Source of the DNA: Saccoglossus kowalevskii
Taxonomy: Eukaryota; Hemichordata; Enteropneusta; Harrimaniidae
Assembly (NCBI RefSeq): GCF_000003605.2
Contig: NW_003156241.1
Span: forward strand, 274,773 to 338,772
Reading direction: 5' to 3'
DNA: 64,000 nt
In this document: one piece after another, positions 43,101-56,336 of the stretch
Position numbering within the stretch: position 1 is the stretch's first letter
Layout of the letters: each line of letters opens with the position of its first letter
Made by a program: the position numbers and the translations under genes
Notes under the pieces: model-generated
The model's input: only the letters and a program-made list of their open reading frames with translations
The model's database searches: none
Told to the model about the DNA's origin: nothing

Positions 43101-43215
43101 CGTCATCAGAGTGGTCACTGATGACGATTCTTGTGTTGCTTCCTGTACTTTGTTGATTGTCGCCATTAAGTAAAGGTGTACCACTATGTTGATTTAATCT
43201 GATTTCCATCATCAC
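40195..43215 (-). CDS. C2H2/C2HC zinc-finger protein with C-terminal PLDLS (CtBP-type) motif
   Basis: One uninterrupted 1006-residue frame. Two adjacent fingers: C486-x2-C489-x12-H502-x4-H507 and C514-x2-C517-x12-H530-x4-C535 (the second ends in Cys). A basic run KRLPKKRP at 397-404 could be a nuclear localisation signal. The C-terminus has EPLDLSMG with PLDLS at 994-998, the PxDLS motif known to bind the CtBP co-repressor. The rest is Ser/Thr/Asp/Glu-rich and probably disordered, with a helix-like stretch around 812-834. The ATG is preceded in frame by TAG three codons upstream, so the start is firm. A splice acceptor lies 63 bases upstream; the coding sequence is in one exon. Inference: a sequence-specific nuclear repressor. 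I cannot name an orthologue; two fingers plus PxDLS is shared by several unrelated families. Confidence 0.9.
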   Translation of the reverse strand: MMMEIRLNQHSGTPLLNGDNQQSTGSNTRIVISDHSDDAPNSDVTEARSARFARGYSSKVNNKTKLDFKEKQSAELNSLKTETYTLPNQERSPDLNTFIAGQSEEIFKFSRVLRETSLRRHHQDPPTTVADSPTNSKLGTFSKALVHLANLTAFKNILTTARSDDDKSESASSKSIETSASGVNRNISKYESVDDTRLQNTAQSEDRLSDLVSPSSDHSDSDKMDYIQKRFFTDLQKISNTNSAMNTSSVSKDSTPSLSPRSTSQISVGASAMRSPPPILNKARVGYYTQLSQEMMKQGASIPLSSPEKQRCFPIDKSESEYDMCHVNVKPSQTSPLPLITDTGTFKKDTPEWKPHKDDLHPRMSSTTSSPEGSYVKQHMLNSMLQDGAKAMEDSAKRLPKKRPLPPHMYHSLMEEVKTKEPRLHLDESAKSTTDLHWKEFQQLLGNSKSQQSVPDDDRRSNVTCNSSPPTTVTLSASQNPSIYQCTSCDVSFPHPHALHMHCIQQHVKKSLECPDCGRRYRLYCGLKRHQLTNCPMRHQTVKRYEQTHCAETEHHSNSQKMRHNCHNDDNSECIVCARNISNIKNIHDSDGSGYEGDSASSFSYFDHSEKTPARTESGGGCLRSLLNRDNSINDNTCQQSTPNHQFLECKTDTRKCQTDQKQIFKRTFDNFMDSIMKGGNACRNGKTLMTESPEIEKATERENSVVTAKPCPSVNYKEDVDVDTWNAENDAHNSVCPDELSQLEEVPAQISETNHCSTTKRNLQKSPHGMEALFLKNTNIQLLGEEEFNSDQIKEKRNPHHNEFTSAYVETTLEQFVATVVSKALTGELPKLGSVTALQNDAVIEQKWKAGERNIHTNVTKQQKNKQIGDRSEVSISEDSGRWIAENRDLPDVSFTPIIDATRTHAKSQETTEKHDGKFSSKPLWMAFMEKQIKYAYRELNFPVEDEIKKTEILIQDSTDGLVQQPMQTRDAQDGTLPKRHVTKEICELQCEPLDLSMGNTDHVG

Positions 43216-43278
43216 AGGCTACGTGACATTTGTTTGACTACATTCTTACATCGACTGTATTACTGGCGACCCGTCGAT
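43216..43278 (-). other. 5' UTR part of the zinc-finger coding exon
   Basis: TATGTTTTTCAG ends at 43279, a good acceptor, and the following 63 bases lead to the ATG with stops in frame. So at least one leader exon lies at higher coordinates. Confidence 0.7.
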
Positions 43279-43579
43279 CTGAAAAACATAATACATCAAA
43301 ACCAAATATTATTTATTAATAATCGACTAAGTTCCTGGTATTTACTTTGCTTCCAAAAAAATGATTAAATGACAAGTGCTGGTACCCAATACACTGACTC
43401 AATAATACATTTATCTCCAACAACTTTTTACTTTTAGCTTCAATCTTCATGGTCCAACATTTCGTTACTGGCATTTCTGGGTATTTTGGAATGAGTACAT
43501 CATATCCAATTCTATAAATAATCGAACAACAGCATGCTGTACACATGGGATGTCATGCAGCGAAAAACAACCCAGGTAC

Positions 43580-43752
43580 TTAAAGCGGGGGGGGGGGGGA
43601 TTCGTGGCCTGTACATGCGTCAGATGGCCATAGCGTGTCATTGTTTACAAACAAGCGTATACCCACGAGCCTTTGCGTTTTCAGCGTGTGTTGTTATCAT
43701 CGCTTGGAACTCAATTACCGCGCGTGCGCAGATGACGACCCTCCCGCTTTAG
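43580..43752 (-). mobile_element. TTAA miniature transposon, family A, copy 5 (173 bp)
   Basis: Left end TTAA-AGCGG followed by a G run, right end ACGACCCTCCCGCT-TTAG (one change from TTAA). It lies about 300 bp upstream of the acceptor of the zinc-finger coding exon, so it is in that gene's intron. The G run lengthens it relative to other copies. Confidence 0.8.
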
Positions 43753-46700
43753 GAATATGAACAGCTTGATCAATATAGTAGTACTAAAGTAACGAATTCT
43801 GATAACAGTGATATTTTAGTTGTCAATATATCGACAGTTGTCATATGAAAAACGTGACAAGCACATACCTACAAATATCAAAGAGTTCAAACCATGATGC
43901 CTCGCACTTGGCCACCGATTTGGAAACAGATGCTTCACCCATTAGTAACTAAATGACACCCCCTGTCTTATAAGCACATATGACCCAGAGCTGCGGCCAA
44001 GTGCTGACAAATAGCATCACGTATGTCTAATGCGCACATAGATAACATCTATAAACTTAGGTTAGACTAGAAAAAGTCAACTAAACAGTCATCCTGTAGA
44101 TGACCCGTTTGTCACACCCCATTGGGGAATTACATTAGTACATAATAAAATATTTATATATAACTCATAAAAAAAGAAATGAACAAATTAATGACTAATT
44201 ATAAGAGGTTGGATGGAATCGGAGTCAATAGTTTAAGTCGATTAGATATAATACAGATAATGTGTAAACTGACAGGACATGAAACTACCATTGTGCTATT
44301 AAATTTATTTATAAACAGTGGCACTGTTTTTTCGGATTGCAAATTATCTCTCACACCTTGTTAAGTAGCTGTTGTGTGCCAACACTAGTTATCAGGGCCG
44401 CAAGACATTGTCCTTGGTAACTTCCCCTATGATTTATGATCAAGTCTAAAGGTCCGCCAGTCAAGGTCACTGGTACGACCTAGATTGATAGGTACATATC
44501 TGGGTTACACACTTGTATGTACAATAAGCAAACTGTTTGAAATTGTGACATAGTTTTGCCAGTTGTTTGATAGCGCTCATACGAGAAGGCTGATCGTTAG
44601 AATACTAGAGAACTCAAAGTACACGAATCCAATATACAGGACATTCAATTTGAATTTGAAATTTAGTCGAGCGAGCGTATACATCAACAAATCACGCCCT
44701 TTGACAAGCCTGTCTACACTTACAGACAAAGTTCAAACACCATTCTGTAAATATCTTCAGAAATTCAAAACAAATATTATATTAATATATGGGAAGCTTG
44801 TTACAATTTTGAAAATACCATCTCCTAGCAACAAGCTTAAGTTATGGGATGAGATAATAGATGAAAATAAATGAATTTAATCCAAGTGCGCCTATGCCTA
44901 CAAGTAGGACTACATCTAGACAAAAATAGTAGCAACAGGGCAGCAGGCATGTATGACAATAATACAAACTTCAGGTCGACAGAAAAAAACAATACCACGT
45001 GCATAACACAGAAGTATCACATGATGACAATAAGAGTACAAACCATACAAATAATTTGTGTTCCTGAAAATTAAAGCAGAATTTGCATATGACAAATATC
45101 CGAATACAATTAACTGACGAAACTCAGATTAAGTGCTCACGTCCTTCAAATTGAGAAAAGGGCAAATGTAATAACATAAATGATAGAACCTGCTCAGTTT
45201 GTGAACCAACAGGAAATAGAAAATAAAAAACAATTTCTTATCAAATGCAACCTACTAGTATATAAAAAGCGAGAAAACATGGCTAATTTGAGTAAAACCA
45301 ACCCCATGGCAGATTATGAATCTCTAGAAGATCTGCTAAGAAGTAAAAATAACAAACAACCGTCGAGCGAGCTAAATTCATCCACACTTGTTTCAGAATG
45401 AGACAAGACAAAATCCTAAAATACCAGCTGCCTCAACCAACCAACGCTTAAGGAAATCGTTTCATTCTCGTGTACGTTATCGCACATACACAATACTAAA
45501 ATTTAAATACGTGCGAATAGACAAATAGCATAAGATCTTGGATTTGTATTTACTTCATTTTGTGTTGCCACGCAGCTATTCCGTCACTGTGACATTCTAA
45601 GCCGATTAATTCTAATGTTCAATATATATGCCTATATATACATATATAATTATACTCATAGAAACAAGGAATTACGAATTAGAAAATTAAGCTTTTAACC
45701 CGCACACACACAATGGTGAATTATATCAATGACGCTATACCCTTAGGTGATGATCTCTTATTAAATGAAGTAGAGATTAAATGACATCGGTTTCCATAAC
45801 GATATCATAATAATACTATAAATGACATAGACCCCCATCAATAATTGTCAAGTTAGTTTTCAACTATGACATTTAGAAATTGTATGAAGTCACTGAGATG
45901 AAGCTGAAAAACAAAGATTTTAGACAGTAACTGACAACCATTTATGTACTTTCCCCGAAAACGGGAACAACTGCATGCATAGAATATTATATTATTGGTA
46001 TGTTCGAAAATTGGCACTGGAAAATATTTTAAGTACTAGTAGTATCAGTGACACGTCATATAAGGAAAAAGTGAACGAAATATTACTTTTCTGGAAAATA
46101 TAAAACATTTCGACTTCCGGTTCTGAAGTATAAGTTGAAAATATCAGTTTTACCCAAAACAGAACATTTTCATCAATTCTAATGTACATGCACGGTGGTG
46201 AATATGAAGCATTCTGGTAAACAAAGATGTAATTAGAAAAATCATAAAATGAAATATATGTAGTGTGAGCAAATGCAAACTAAAAAGAAGAGCCGCGCAC
46301 TGCAACCTGGTACATTTTTTCTCAAAAAAGAGATAATCAAATACAATTTTAAGGACAACGTTGACTGAAAATAATAACTAGGCCAGTTTTAATAAACAGA
46401 GAAATCTGAGAACCATTTAAGGCATGATGATTATGGTTTTGAGTTCAAAATATCAGTTCAGTTTTTACCACAAATGAACAATAATTGGTTAAAAACTGGC
46501 TCAGGTATCATCTTGACCTGGCTTCCCAATTAAAAATCGACACCATAGAACAGCATCAAAGACGACATCATCGTTCTTGATAGCTCATTTTCATAATTTT
46601 GTGGCGCCGGGCCAACTTCTCACGAACAAAATCCTAGTTACTGTACACGAAACTCAATTTTATGAATTGGCCCACGGCCCAATGAATGAATATATAGTCA

Positions 46701-47638
46701 TCGGACGGGTGAGTGAACTTTTCTGGGACATAGCATAATCGTTCTGTTTTGGTTTTTTTCGTAAAAAAATATACCTCGAAGATGTTTGAAAATTGTTGGA
46801 CGAAGGCACAGTTCCTCAAAGCGCAATCCTGTTGCAAATGTAACATTGGCTACGTCAGAACCGTTATTATTATCGGTAATAAGCAATTTTTAATGAAAGG
46901 CGGACTTTATTAATATTTACCCTTTGTGAGTGCATACGGCTTTATGTACGACCGGGCGAAGAGAGAGCCAGTAATACACAAATACTTCGATTATGTTGAT
47001 CACTCATTGAGAACGTGACAACACGTAATGCGGTTACTATGCTATATATGTCAAAGGTCAAACCTTGGCCGTTGAATGCACTCGGTGAAAACAGGCATGA
47101 ACTTACACACGCAAACCAGTTCATTTTAGCGCGTTCAATAAACTTAGGACAAACCATTATTTCTGACATAGAGAGGTCGTAGGGAAAATACTAGAATAAT
47201 GCGTACATATACATGAAGGTCCAACTGAAACGTCAGGTCATTCATTTCTCGCTGATCGGGGAATTTAAATATCAGAGACTGGGAACAGAATGTACAATCA
47301 AACACAAATGGTAACCCCTAGTGTACTTGTCGCCCTACCTCACAACACAATACATCGACGACAGTCGATTGTTTGTCTACAGCGCCCGCGGCATGACTAA
47401 TCTAAATACTGTCGATGAATGTATTAAATCGGGGTCATCCGGGGTCACTGCCACATTATGGGACCTGGCATGGGTGTCTATTCTCGGCCCCTAACGAGAA
47501 AAATACTGAATAAAACTTGATGGTCAATGGTAATAATGCATTGACCCTTTGAGCGCAAAAGTCGACTTCAAACACCATCCACAAAATTACAGAAAATGTT
47601 AAAAAAAATAAAACAACCTCGAATTGAGTTAAAGCGTG

Positions 47639-47758
47639 GTCGTCGCGCAGCGCGTGTTCGAAATTCATGGAAATAAACAATGTATTTTTCACGCGTTGTA
47701 TACGTCGCTATGAGTCCCATATCGAACAGGACGCGGCACGACGACTGCCGCCCTTTAA
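47639..47758 (+). mobile_element. TTAA miniature transposon, family C, copy 1 (120 bp)
   Basis: TTAA at both ends; termini AGCGTGGTCGTCGCGC and (reverse) AGGGCGGCAGTCGTCGTG. Middle ACGCGTTGTATACGTCGC shared with the other two copies. Confidence 0.82.
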
Positions 47759-48700
47759 GTCTGCCGACAAGGATTCTCTGTTTGATCTAAATTATGTATA
47801 TGCGTTTTAGATAAATGACCATATGTACGTCAACACACACCCCTACCACCCCGGACAAACAACGAATATAAGAATAGTTGTCGGCCCAGTTAATGATTCA
47901 ACAACTTGATTATTTCTTTAGAAAACAATACTAGAATATATCCTTCAATTTAGTTTCAAATTTTCTGTGAATAATTTTGATTATGAATTTAATATTGTTT
48001 TGTCAATGAACGCACTACACTAATTGGGACATAAATTGACTTGTTATTCGCGTCGCAGCGATAACAGTACAGTAACTACAACAGTTCAAACACAAAATAC
48101 GATAACATCAACATATTTGGCAATGTGCCAAGAGTCAGAGGTTATGTCATGACAGGGGTTATCAAGATTTCTTCAGACAAGCTCGTGGTTCACGTCTGTT
48201 GTCGTCTGGATCTTTTATCGCAGTAGATCTTAAATTGTCAATTTGTTTGTCAAAACAACAAAGAAGTAACATACGATCTTGGGCTGCAAACGACGTAGCG
48301 GGTGCCATCCGTAAACAATGTGAATGGTATACAGTCTGGAAGTTCATTTTCTGTTACAGTCAAAACAAATTAAATTAGAAAGAACTTGGTGGTTATAAAT
48401 AGAACGCTGCTCATGCGTTTCCGACATGCGCACATATTTTAACGCATATACAAGTAATCTTTGAGACATTTGTTCATGTATATGTCAAAATAACAGGGTA
48501 GGACGTGGTAAAAATTGATGCGATTCAGGCATTCTCTAAATGTTACTAAGCATACTACTTTAACAACCAAAACACCATCTTGAAACTTAGATATTCGTAA
48601 TAATGTTTGATGTTAACTGACAGACAATTTCGCTAATATGTGTTTTTTTTCTTCAAAACAAATGATTAACAAAACAACTGGCGCTTTCACAGTGTATTAT

Positions 48701-49139
48701 NNNNNNNNNNNNNNNNNNNNNNNNNNNNNNNNNNNNNNNNNNNNNNNNNNNNNNNNNNNNNNNNNNNNNNNNNNNNNNNNNNNNNNNNNNNNNNNNNNNN
48801 NNNNNNNNNNNNNNNNNNNNNNNNNNNNNNNNNNNNNNNNNNNNNNNNNNNNNNNNNNNNNNNNNNNNNNNNNNNNNNNNNNNNNNNNNNNNNNNNNNNN
48901 NNNNNNNNNNNNNNNNNNNNNNNNNNNNNNNNNNNNNNNNNNNNNNNNNNNNNNNNNNNNNNNNNNNNNNNNNNNNNNNNNNNNNNNNNNNNNNNNNNNN
49001 NNNNNNNNNNNNNNNNNNNNNNNNNNNNNNNNNNNNNNNNNNNNNNNNNNNNNNNNNNNNNNNNNNNNNNNNNNNNNNNNNNNNNNNNNNNNNNNNNNNN
49101 NNNNNNNNNNNNNNNNNNNNNNNNNNNNNNNNNNNNNNN
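48701..49139. other. Assembly gap (439 N)
   Basis: Unknown bases; any frame that crosses it is meaningless. Confidence 0.99.
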
Positions 49140-49710
49140 ACGTCAATTTCTCCACAACACAGAACGGCGACATCGATCCAATAATGTTATTCAATTTTTC
49201 TTAATTATAACATAAAACAGAAAATCTACAAACATTAGGGAAATAACATGGTGTTTATAGTATTGTCAATTAATATTAAAATCATTTCATTTCACACATA
49301 TATAGATGAAAATTAAGATTTTTGTCTGCACTTATTTTCAGTATTTCTGGATATAGACCCTAATTTTGGAGCCAACAGTAAGTTTTCAGTTTTTACTCAA
49401 AAATCGTTGGCCATTTTTGTCCCAAATTTCCGAAGAAAAGTGCAGACTATTTTGTGGAATATTTTGTGAATTTGTGATGAAAAGTTGGAACTGGTGTTGT
49501 AAATGTGAAGTTAATATTCAGCAATTTAACACTGCAATTTGTGACAAAGGATTCCTGGGATTCCTAGGATCCTGGCCGGTGCACGATTCAGCGAGTTTCC
49601 CTTATGCCCGATACGCCGTCCGATTGCGTCACCTAATTGTAGGCACGTTCGTTGTTGGTTCATAACGCGAATGATCATCGTCTCGAGCAGATCAGTAAAC
49701 AAAAGAGAAC

Positions 49711-49932
49711 AAAGTGATCGTCGCGCAACGCATGCGCGAGATATGGATGGCGACTTAGACTGTTACGCAGAACAACGAGTACAAACTGAGATGTTACAAA
49801 GTGTGATTAGGTGATTTCTTTGGTGACTGGAAGGTATCGAAGGAGTCATCGACGGTAATTAGTGCATGTCGCGTCCAAGTCAAAACTCGTAATCGTGATT
49901 TCATTAGAAGAGCGCATTGGATTGTGGGATTT
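49711..49932 (+). mobile_element. TTAA miniature transposon, family B, copy 2 (one end lost)
   Basis: Matches copies 1 and 3 from the ATG-side terminus (GTCGTCGCGCAACGCATGCG) through the conserved middle to GAAGAGCGCATTGGATTG, then stops matching. The flanking TTAA is not preserved, and the ATG frame has an early stop. Confidence 0.65.
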
Positions 49933-50955
49933 AAAGCAACTCAAGACTTTTTTAGTCATTATTACACGAATAGCTACGAACGCGACAGCAATGCCACGTG
50001 ATATTGAAACCTCAAAGTTGTCTACTGAACAACTTAGTAGGAGTGCATTCATACATCATAGGTCACATACAATGTTATTAGTCACGTGACTTTATTCACG
50101 CATATTAACAACACCTTCTTTACGAACCGATTTACTTACACTTCAGTGAAAAATGACGTTAGTTCAGATGTCTGGCCAATTTATTAACATTTTTTAATTT
50201 CAACAATAAATATATACCATATCATTTGCCCAGGTGGTATATGTGGTCAAAATGACAGCGATAATTAAACTGTTTATGAAAACAACACTAACCACAGTAG
50301 ATCTCGCGGGAATTCTCGAGATTTGCAATTGCGCGTCTTCCTACTCCGACTCTCAAGTATCTTCAATGTGTGTATATACTGTTGGATGCTCGGCATACAA
50401 CTATTTTAAAAAATCTGTTCGGCATGGCGGCAAGGTCAGCATCGGGTAACAAAACTAAGTAATGCAAAATTCTGCCTTGAACACAGACTGGAATGTAACT
50501 ACGGGGATACGTGACACAGACAAAAATGCTTCTAAAAATTGAGACTTTCGCTCAGCATGGTATCCCTAACGTATTACAATATTTGTTAAGCGATACAAGA
50601 ATATTCTTGACTTATTTATATAAGCATGAAACCTGTTTGATCTGAATGACGCGGATGTGTCATGCGCAGTACAGTGCATCCGGGTCTCTTGTTTCCTCGG
50701 TTCGTATTTCACAGCGAAAACCACCAAGATTTTGTCATTGAGATTACTCTGAATGTTATAAGATTAGAACAACTGATTACATGTTCACATAGTTTATATC
50801 AGTCATAGTGATCTAATCAATTAATAAACGTCAACACCAGTTATCGATATCGAGAAAAAAAAAACATTTAGGGAAATTATAGAAAACTTTTCACTGAACG
50901 AGTTTACCTAATTTTAAACATTAAGAACGTCCGACCCTACGGAGTGGAATTTTGT

Positions 50956-51008
<53 letters not shown>

Positions 51009-51009
51009 C
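50956..51009. repeat. (AAC)18 microsatellite
   Basis: Eighteen uninterrupted AAC units. Confidence 0.97.
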
Positions 51010-54000
51010 CAGAACGTCATAATGAAAAAGTGATGGCGATACTTTATTGAATCAAAACAGACGAGAAACATATTATTTTGATATCGAAATATATGGTATC
51101 AATTTCTGACAACATGATTTTAGTTCGTGACATGTACGTCTGTGGGTCACAACGTGCAAACATTAATCTATTTATTTCCGGTGCAATAGTAGGTAGTATA
51201 ATCCCTCCAATTAATAACGACGTCACCTCTTGTACATCATCGGCATCGCGCGAGTTTGGAATTACATCCCAGAATACTCAAATGCTTGACAGTATTTGAC
51301 AGTTTCCAGTTCATCAAATCTAGGCAATGTTAAAATCAGTAAGACATGACGAAAATAACCGACATTTGCCGAAAATGTTGACTGGGAAATTATGAATGCA
51401 GCAACATGATCAACAAAGCAAAGAGTCGAGGCCCCGGGACATGTATAACTAAGGTTACGGTGAATTTTCTACGTTTCATAAATTAGCGGGTCATTTTATT
51501 CAAGTAATATAATACACGTTGTGAAGTTTAACACAAATCTGCAAAATCCCAGGGACGGGGAAATTCAGGACCACGCCGCGTTTTTTGTTGAATTATTTGC
51601 AGCCACGGGCAATCCTGATTTCTGGATAGCATTAATTGTCACGCCACAAGATTCACGGATCCCCGTTTGAAAACCGTTGGTTGTATGGGTGGTGCTGGAG
51701 AGAACAACAAAACTAAAACATAATGTTAAATAATTTGGAAAAAAAACAGAATATTTGCCACAAACCAATTTTCCCCAGCCCCCAGTTTCAAACGTGAAAC
51801 CCATTATTATTCCAATACATTAAGCGACTAGGTGTCGTAAAGAGGTTACGGTTTACGGCGCTGGTACGGCCTTCCATTTTCTTACAATGAATAATCTACA
51901 AGAGCTGGCAATCATCGTTGATCCGGGCGAGGGAGAAACCATCATAAACTCACTGCATTCAAAGCTCATAATACAGTAATTGTGTTAGAAGACGATCTAC
52001 TACAATTCACAGGTCCAAGACCAACTAAATTCCATGACTGCATTTAGTAGCTAACAAAGGAAAGTAGATCAATTCACGGCGGGAGATAAGGAAGAAAGTA
52101 CACTGTTCTTTAATATGAATGCTCGCTCTTAATTGCACTGGAACCGCCTTTTCACAATTACCGACAAATCGGGCAGTATTTTCAAAATGGCGTCCCTGTA
52201 TTTGATAATCAGGTAATCATAACCAGGTGTTTTCTCAGAAAAACAACAACGCCCCCTTGTTCTAATATATTACGTCAATTATGAACCACGCCTTTACAAG
52301 AGGTCATAGTTGGGGCATGACAACATCGGAGTCATCCAGGCGGCATGGTCGCACGAATGGCAGCGATTTGAAGACAACGAACGAACAAAAAAACGCAATC
52401 TATAAAAATGCCGATAACACGGATAGGGAACCGCCCATGCTACATACATATGCATAATCATACAAAACAAGAAAGAACAGCAAACATATGTTTTCACCAA
52501 TCGAATGGAATTCAATATGCTGGGGGTGAAAACAATTTGTAAATCGATCACGGTGAGAGAAGTTCCTGCTAAAACCCTTTATAAAGCATAACGGGTGGCA
52601 AGATGCCATTTTGGGAGAAATAGGGAGAGAACAGATCAATACAAACATGCCTCCTTTGCCTAGAAACTGATTTTTCGCTGCCATATCACAGAGTAACACG
52701 CAGCTTGCACAGTTACCCCCCAGCTTCCGACCGCCGCTCCTGACGGGTAAAATCAACCCTTGCCTCGCAACACACTTAATCAGAACAGTTACCCGCGCCC
52801 GCGCCGAACAATAAAACAACCAACAATTTAACGACATGGACACAAGTTAACGCGAGTTGCTATGCAAGGAACATAAAGATAATGAAATATACCACGGCAT
52901 TCTTTGCAAAGCTAGGACACAGTTCAAGTCCAGAGAATAAACATTCAACTTGTTGACGGATCTGCTTTGCCAACCAGCATACTCACCCCCTTGTGATAAC
53001 AACATAAAAACAATATTACAGGCATTCACGCATCGATATATGCATCACCATCATCTACGCAATGTTGATTCCAGTAAATATGATCAACTTTATTTATTTA
53101 AAAGAATCTTCGGTGCCAAGTGTTGCTATCGCGGACTCTGGAACCGTGTTTTACTAAGTATCTGTCTGGGTGTCTGTAAAATTACTGGAAGGGCATGATC
53201 TGTCTGGGTCGCGGGTACGAATTGGCATTTATTCGTTATGGTCGTTATCTAAGCAAACTCTAATTACAAATAAATGGACTGTTAAAGAAAAACATATTTT
53301 CGCATTTTTTTTTTCAAATAGTTCCTTTATTTTCATAACATTACACGTTCAAATTATGAATTTAACTTTACATATTTCGTCGTGCAGAATTACGGATCGC
53401 TTTATACCAAAACGAATTTGAAAAATAATACACAAAAACAGTTGTATTACGTCAATGTACGTAACAATCAGAGTGACACTGATTAATGGCGGCAAACTGT
53501 TTACAATCCTCTCTAACACCTTTGGACAATGATAACCTACATGCACGTTGTAATTACTAGTATATCACACTATTAAATATGCCGCCTCAATTTATCGATT
53601 ATGAAGTCATTTTATTACCGACTCGATGTTTGGAATAACGGGATTTGAAAATGTTGTGTGGACTTCGCAACAGTTGAAAGACGCTCAAATGAATATACCA
53701 CGTGTATATTAGCAGTGAGTGACATTATGCGACAAAACCATGCCATTGAAAGCGATATATCAGTCAACAAATATGTAAAAAAAGTTTAAGCACCTGCAAT
53801 CATGTGAATGTTTCCCCCCCCCCGAGTATTCAAAGTAAAAACATTTAATGAGCGAAATCAGAAGATCACATTGTAACCATTTCTTTGATGCGTAATTATC
53901 TATTTTGTCAATTTTCATACGAAACGTAGGGTATTCAAGCGTTCATTTTGATTAGAAAATTCCTTATACTGCCCAATGTGAAGGTGTGCGGCCATCTTCT

Positions 54001-56336
54001 AATATATCGTGATTCGCGTAATACCTTGGCACAAAATTCCTTATTTTGAAACCAATATTTGTTACGGATTATACTGGACTTACAAGAACGGAGCAAAGCC
54101 GTTAAAGCGCAAATTTGCCAACATAGTAGTCCTAATGATATTTCAATGTCATATAAAATAACGATAACAAACTTGTAGCCCGGGTGACTTGCTGCTACTT
54201 TTAACAACCGATCAGTAACACAAAACGAACATGTGCAATACTGAAATTCGAACAAAAATCGGGGAGAAGGTCAAGAACACATACCTAGGTGAGGTTCCTT
54301 GCTTGAGCGTAGAGAAACAAGCTCCCATTACAAAATACGCAATGAGAGTCGATTTCACCTATGTGCAATCTGACTCACCTTTGCCACTTTAAACTTCTAA
54401 TTGATCCAGTTCATTTGACGCGGGTATAGAAATCATAACACCATATTTGGTTGACAGCTGCCAACTACGTCCCCAACCATACGCACTTGAAGGATGCTCT
54501 GATTCACTGGAGCATAGTGCGCTAACTTACATTACAAAATAAAAAAACAAAACCGCGGCACGTTTGTCTAGACTAAAGGTCGCATAAGGTCATATATGCA
54601 GTACGTAGCCAACCCGGGGTTAAGGTCGGGGCTAGTTGATATGCCCATAACACTGCGGCGTTTAAACCTGGAGCATCACCAAGATTCACGAACGAAAGTT
54701 AATGAACGTACACATGTTCCCGAAATTAATTATAAATAAAACAGAGTAGTTAAACGATTTACCTACACGTTAAAGGTAGACTCGGTATCATGTGACTGCG
54801 TACGACGACAGCACCGCCATGATGAAATAATGGCTTTGAAGTTGCACGCGGGCCACCTAACTCCGTATATATATATCGCTATGGCTACCTATCTTTTCGT
54901 TACAACAACCAACTGTTGTGCGGCAATGCGCCAACTGGAGAACAATTGAAACTGAGTAGCCGGTGTCCACGTCTGCTTGTAAGCTGAGATAATTTAGCGT
55001 AACAACGCAACTCTTTTTAAATTATTAATAAAGAACTGTTCTTCACAGCTTTCGAAAAGTGAAACAACATGCCAAACTATTTTCACGCCAGTTAATGGTC
55101 CTTGACTATAAATAATGCTACGATTGCGCAAATACCACCCGGCACACAGGACGGGTGAAACATAAAATAAGCATTGAACGGTGAAGATAAAGGCTCTTGT
55201 GCGACTTGACCAAGCGTGGCTTAGTGTTTGAGTAATAAACCGACAGACGTCATTAAACAGACCAGTAAAAAATTACGACCAATTCAAAACTAGCGTGTTT
55301 TTTTCTAAGATCCTCGGCAGTACCCAGACAACATTTAACTCGAATAATTATACTTATACATCGGCATTAAGAACATATGCTAACCAATAAAATGCAAATG
55401 AAGCATGACCTGGCCTAGTTACTATGTCATTGCTATGACCGAGTTCTGACCTATACAGCAATCGGTTTTCATCGTGTACTTACGTAGGCCATTTGTTGGG
55501 CTGGTAAATCTGATCCACATATTCAACAGGGTGTCAACGGATGAATGAATTATAGTTCTAACTTTTGTTACATTCATTAACAGAATTATTTTATTTTAAT
55601 CATTGTAGGTTGCATTTCACTGATCAAGTTGTATACACAGCGTGATATTAATATCAGTTACCCAGGCAACGTCGACGTACTGACTAGAACGAAATATTGA
55701 GCGAATATCTAGACAAGATTTGATTACCAGAATGGAAGCAGTGGTTTATTTTTATTTTTAGAAGATGGTGATCTCAAACGTCAGCAATACAACTACATTG
55801 TATTTTCACTCAATTTTGTTTCCACCGGCAACTGTTGATATTGTATTTCAAGCGTATCTGCAACACTTGTGCTGGCATTTTGCCAATTTCTCTACTGAGT
55901 TCGAAAGTCACAGGTAACAGATTTCGTGTACGCATCAATGGCCAGGGTTTAAATCTAACTCTTCTACTAGTAGCCAAGCACCAGATTTGAATTTATTTCT
56001 TTAACAATTACGGCATCCTTTCGATGCAATCATTCAACAATGAGTTATAAATATTCTCTTGACGCAATAAATGCATACATTTATCTTTATAAATATATAT
56101 AACATCCAATGGAAGTTGAATCAAATCAGCCAATCAAAGAGCAAGATTTTAAATGTTATTCGATCAACCAATAGAAACCTCTCGTTTCAATTTGAATTGT
56201 GAAATCTAAAAAATATTATAATGATGAATGAAGAATTCCTTTGTTGTGCCGAGAGTATATGTAGTTCTTAGGCGAATCTCCTGGTCAGAATACAACCATT
56301 GCTTCCAAATCAAAACAGTACAGGAAGTAATTTGGG

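Larger units (their letters stand above)
43279..48700. other. Zinc-finger gene upstream region (probable leader intron)
   Basis: Contains TTAA elements at 43580 and 47639. Otherwise AT-rich with no recognised coding sequence; open frames at 44563-44874 and 45180-45401 (+) have no known domain. Confidence 0.55.
49140..56330. other. Intergenic or intronic DNA
   Basis: Contains a partial TTAA element (49711), an AAC microsatellite (50956) and unique AT-rich DNA. A minus-strand donor ACCTAG-GTATGT at 54284 could end a leader exon of the zinc-finger gene but has no supporting evidence. Confidence 0.5.

Noticed and set aside
48638-49204. Open frames crossing the 439-N gap on both strands
   Set aside because: They are open only because the bases are unknown.
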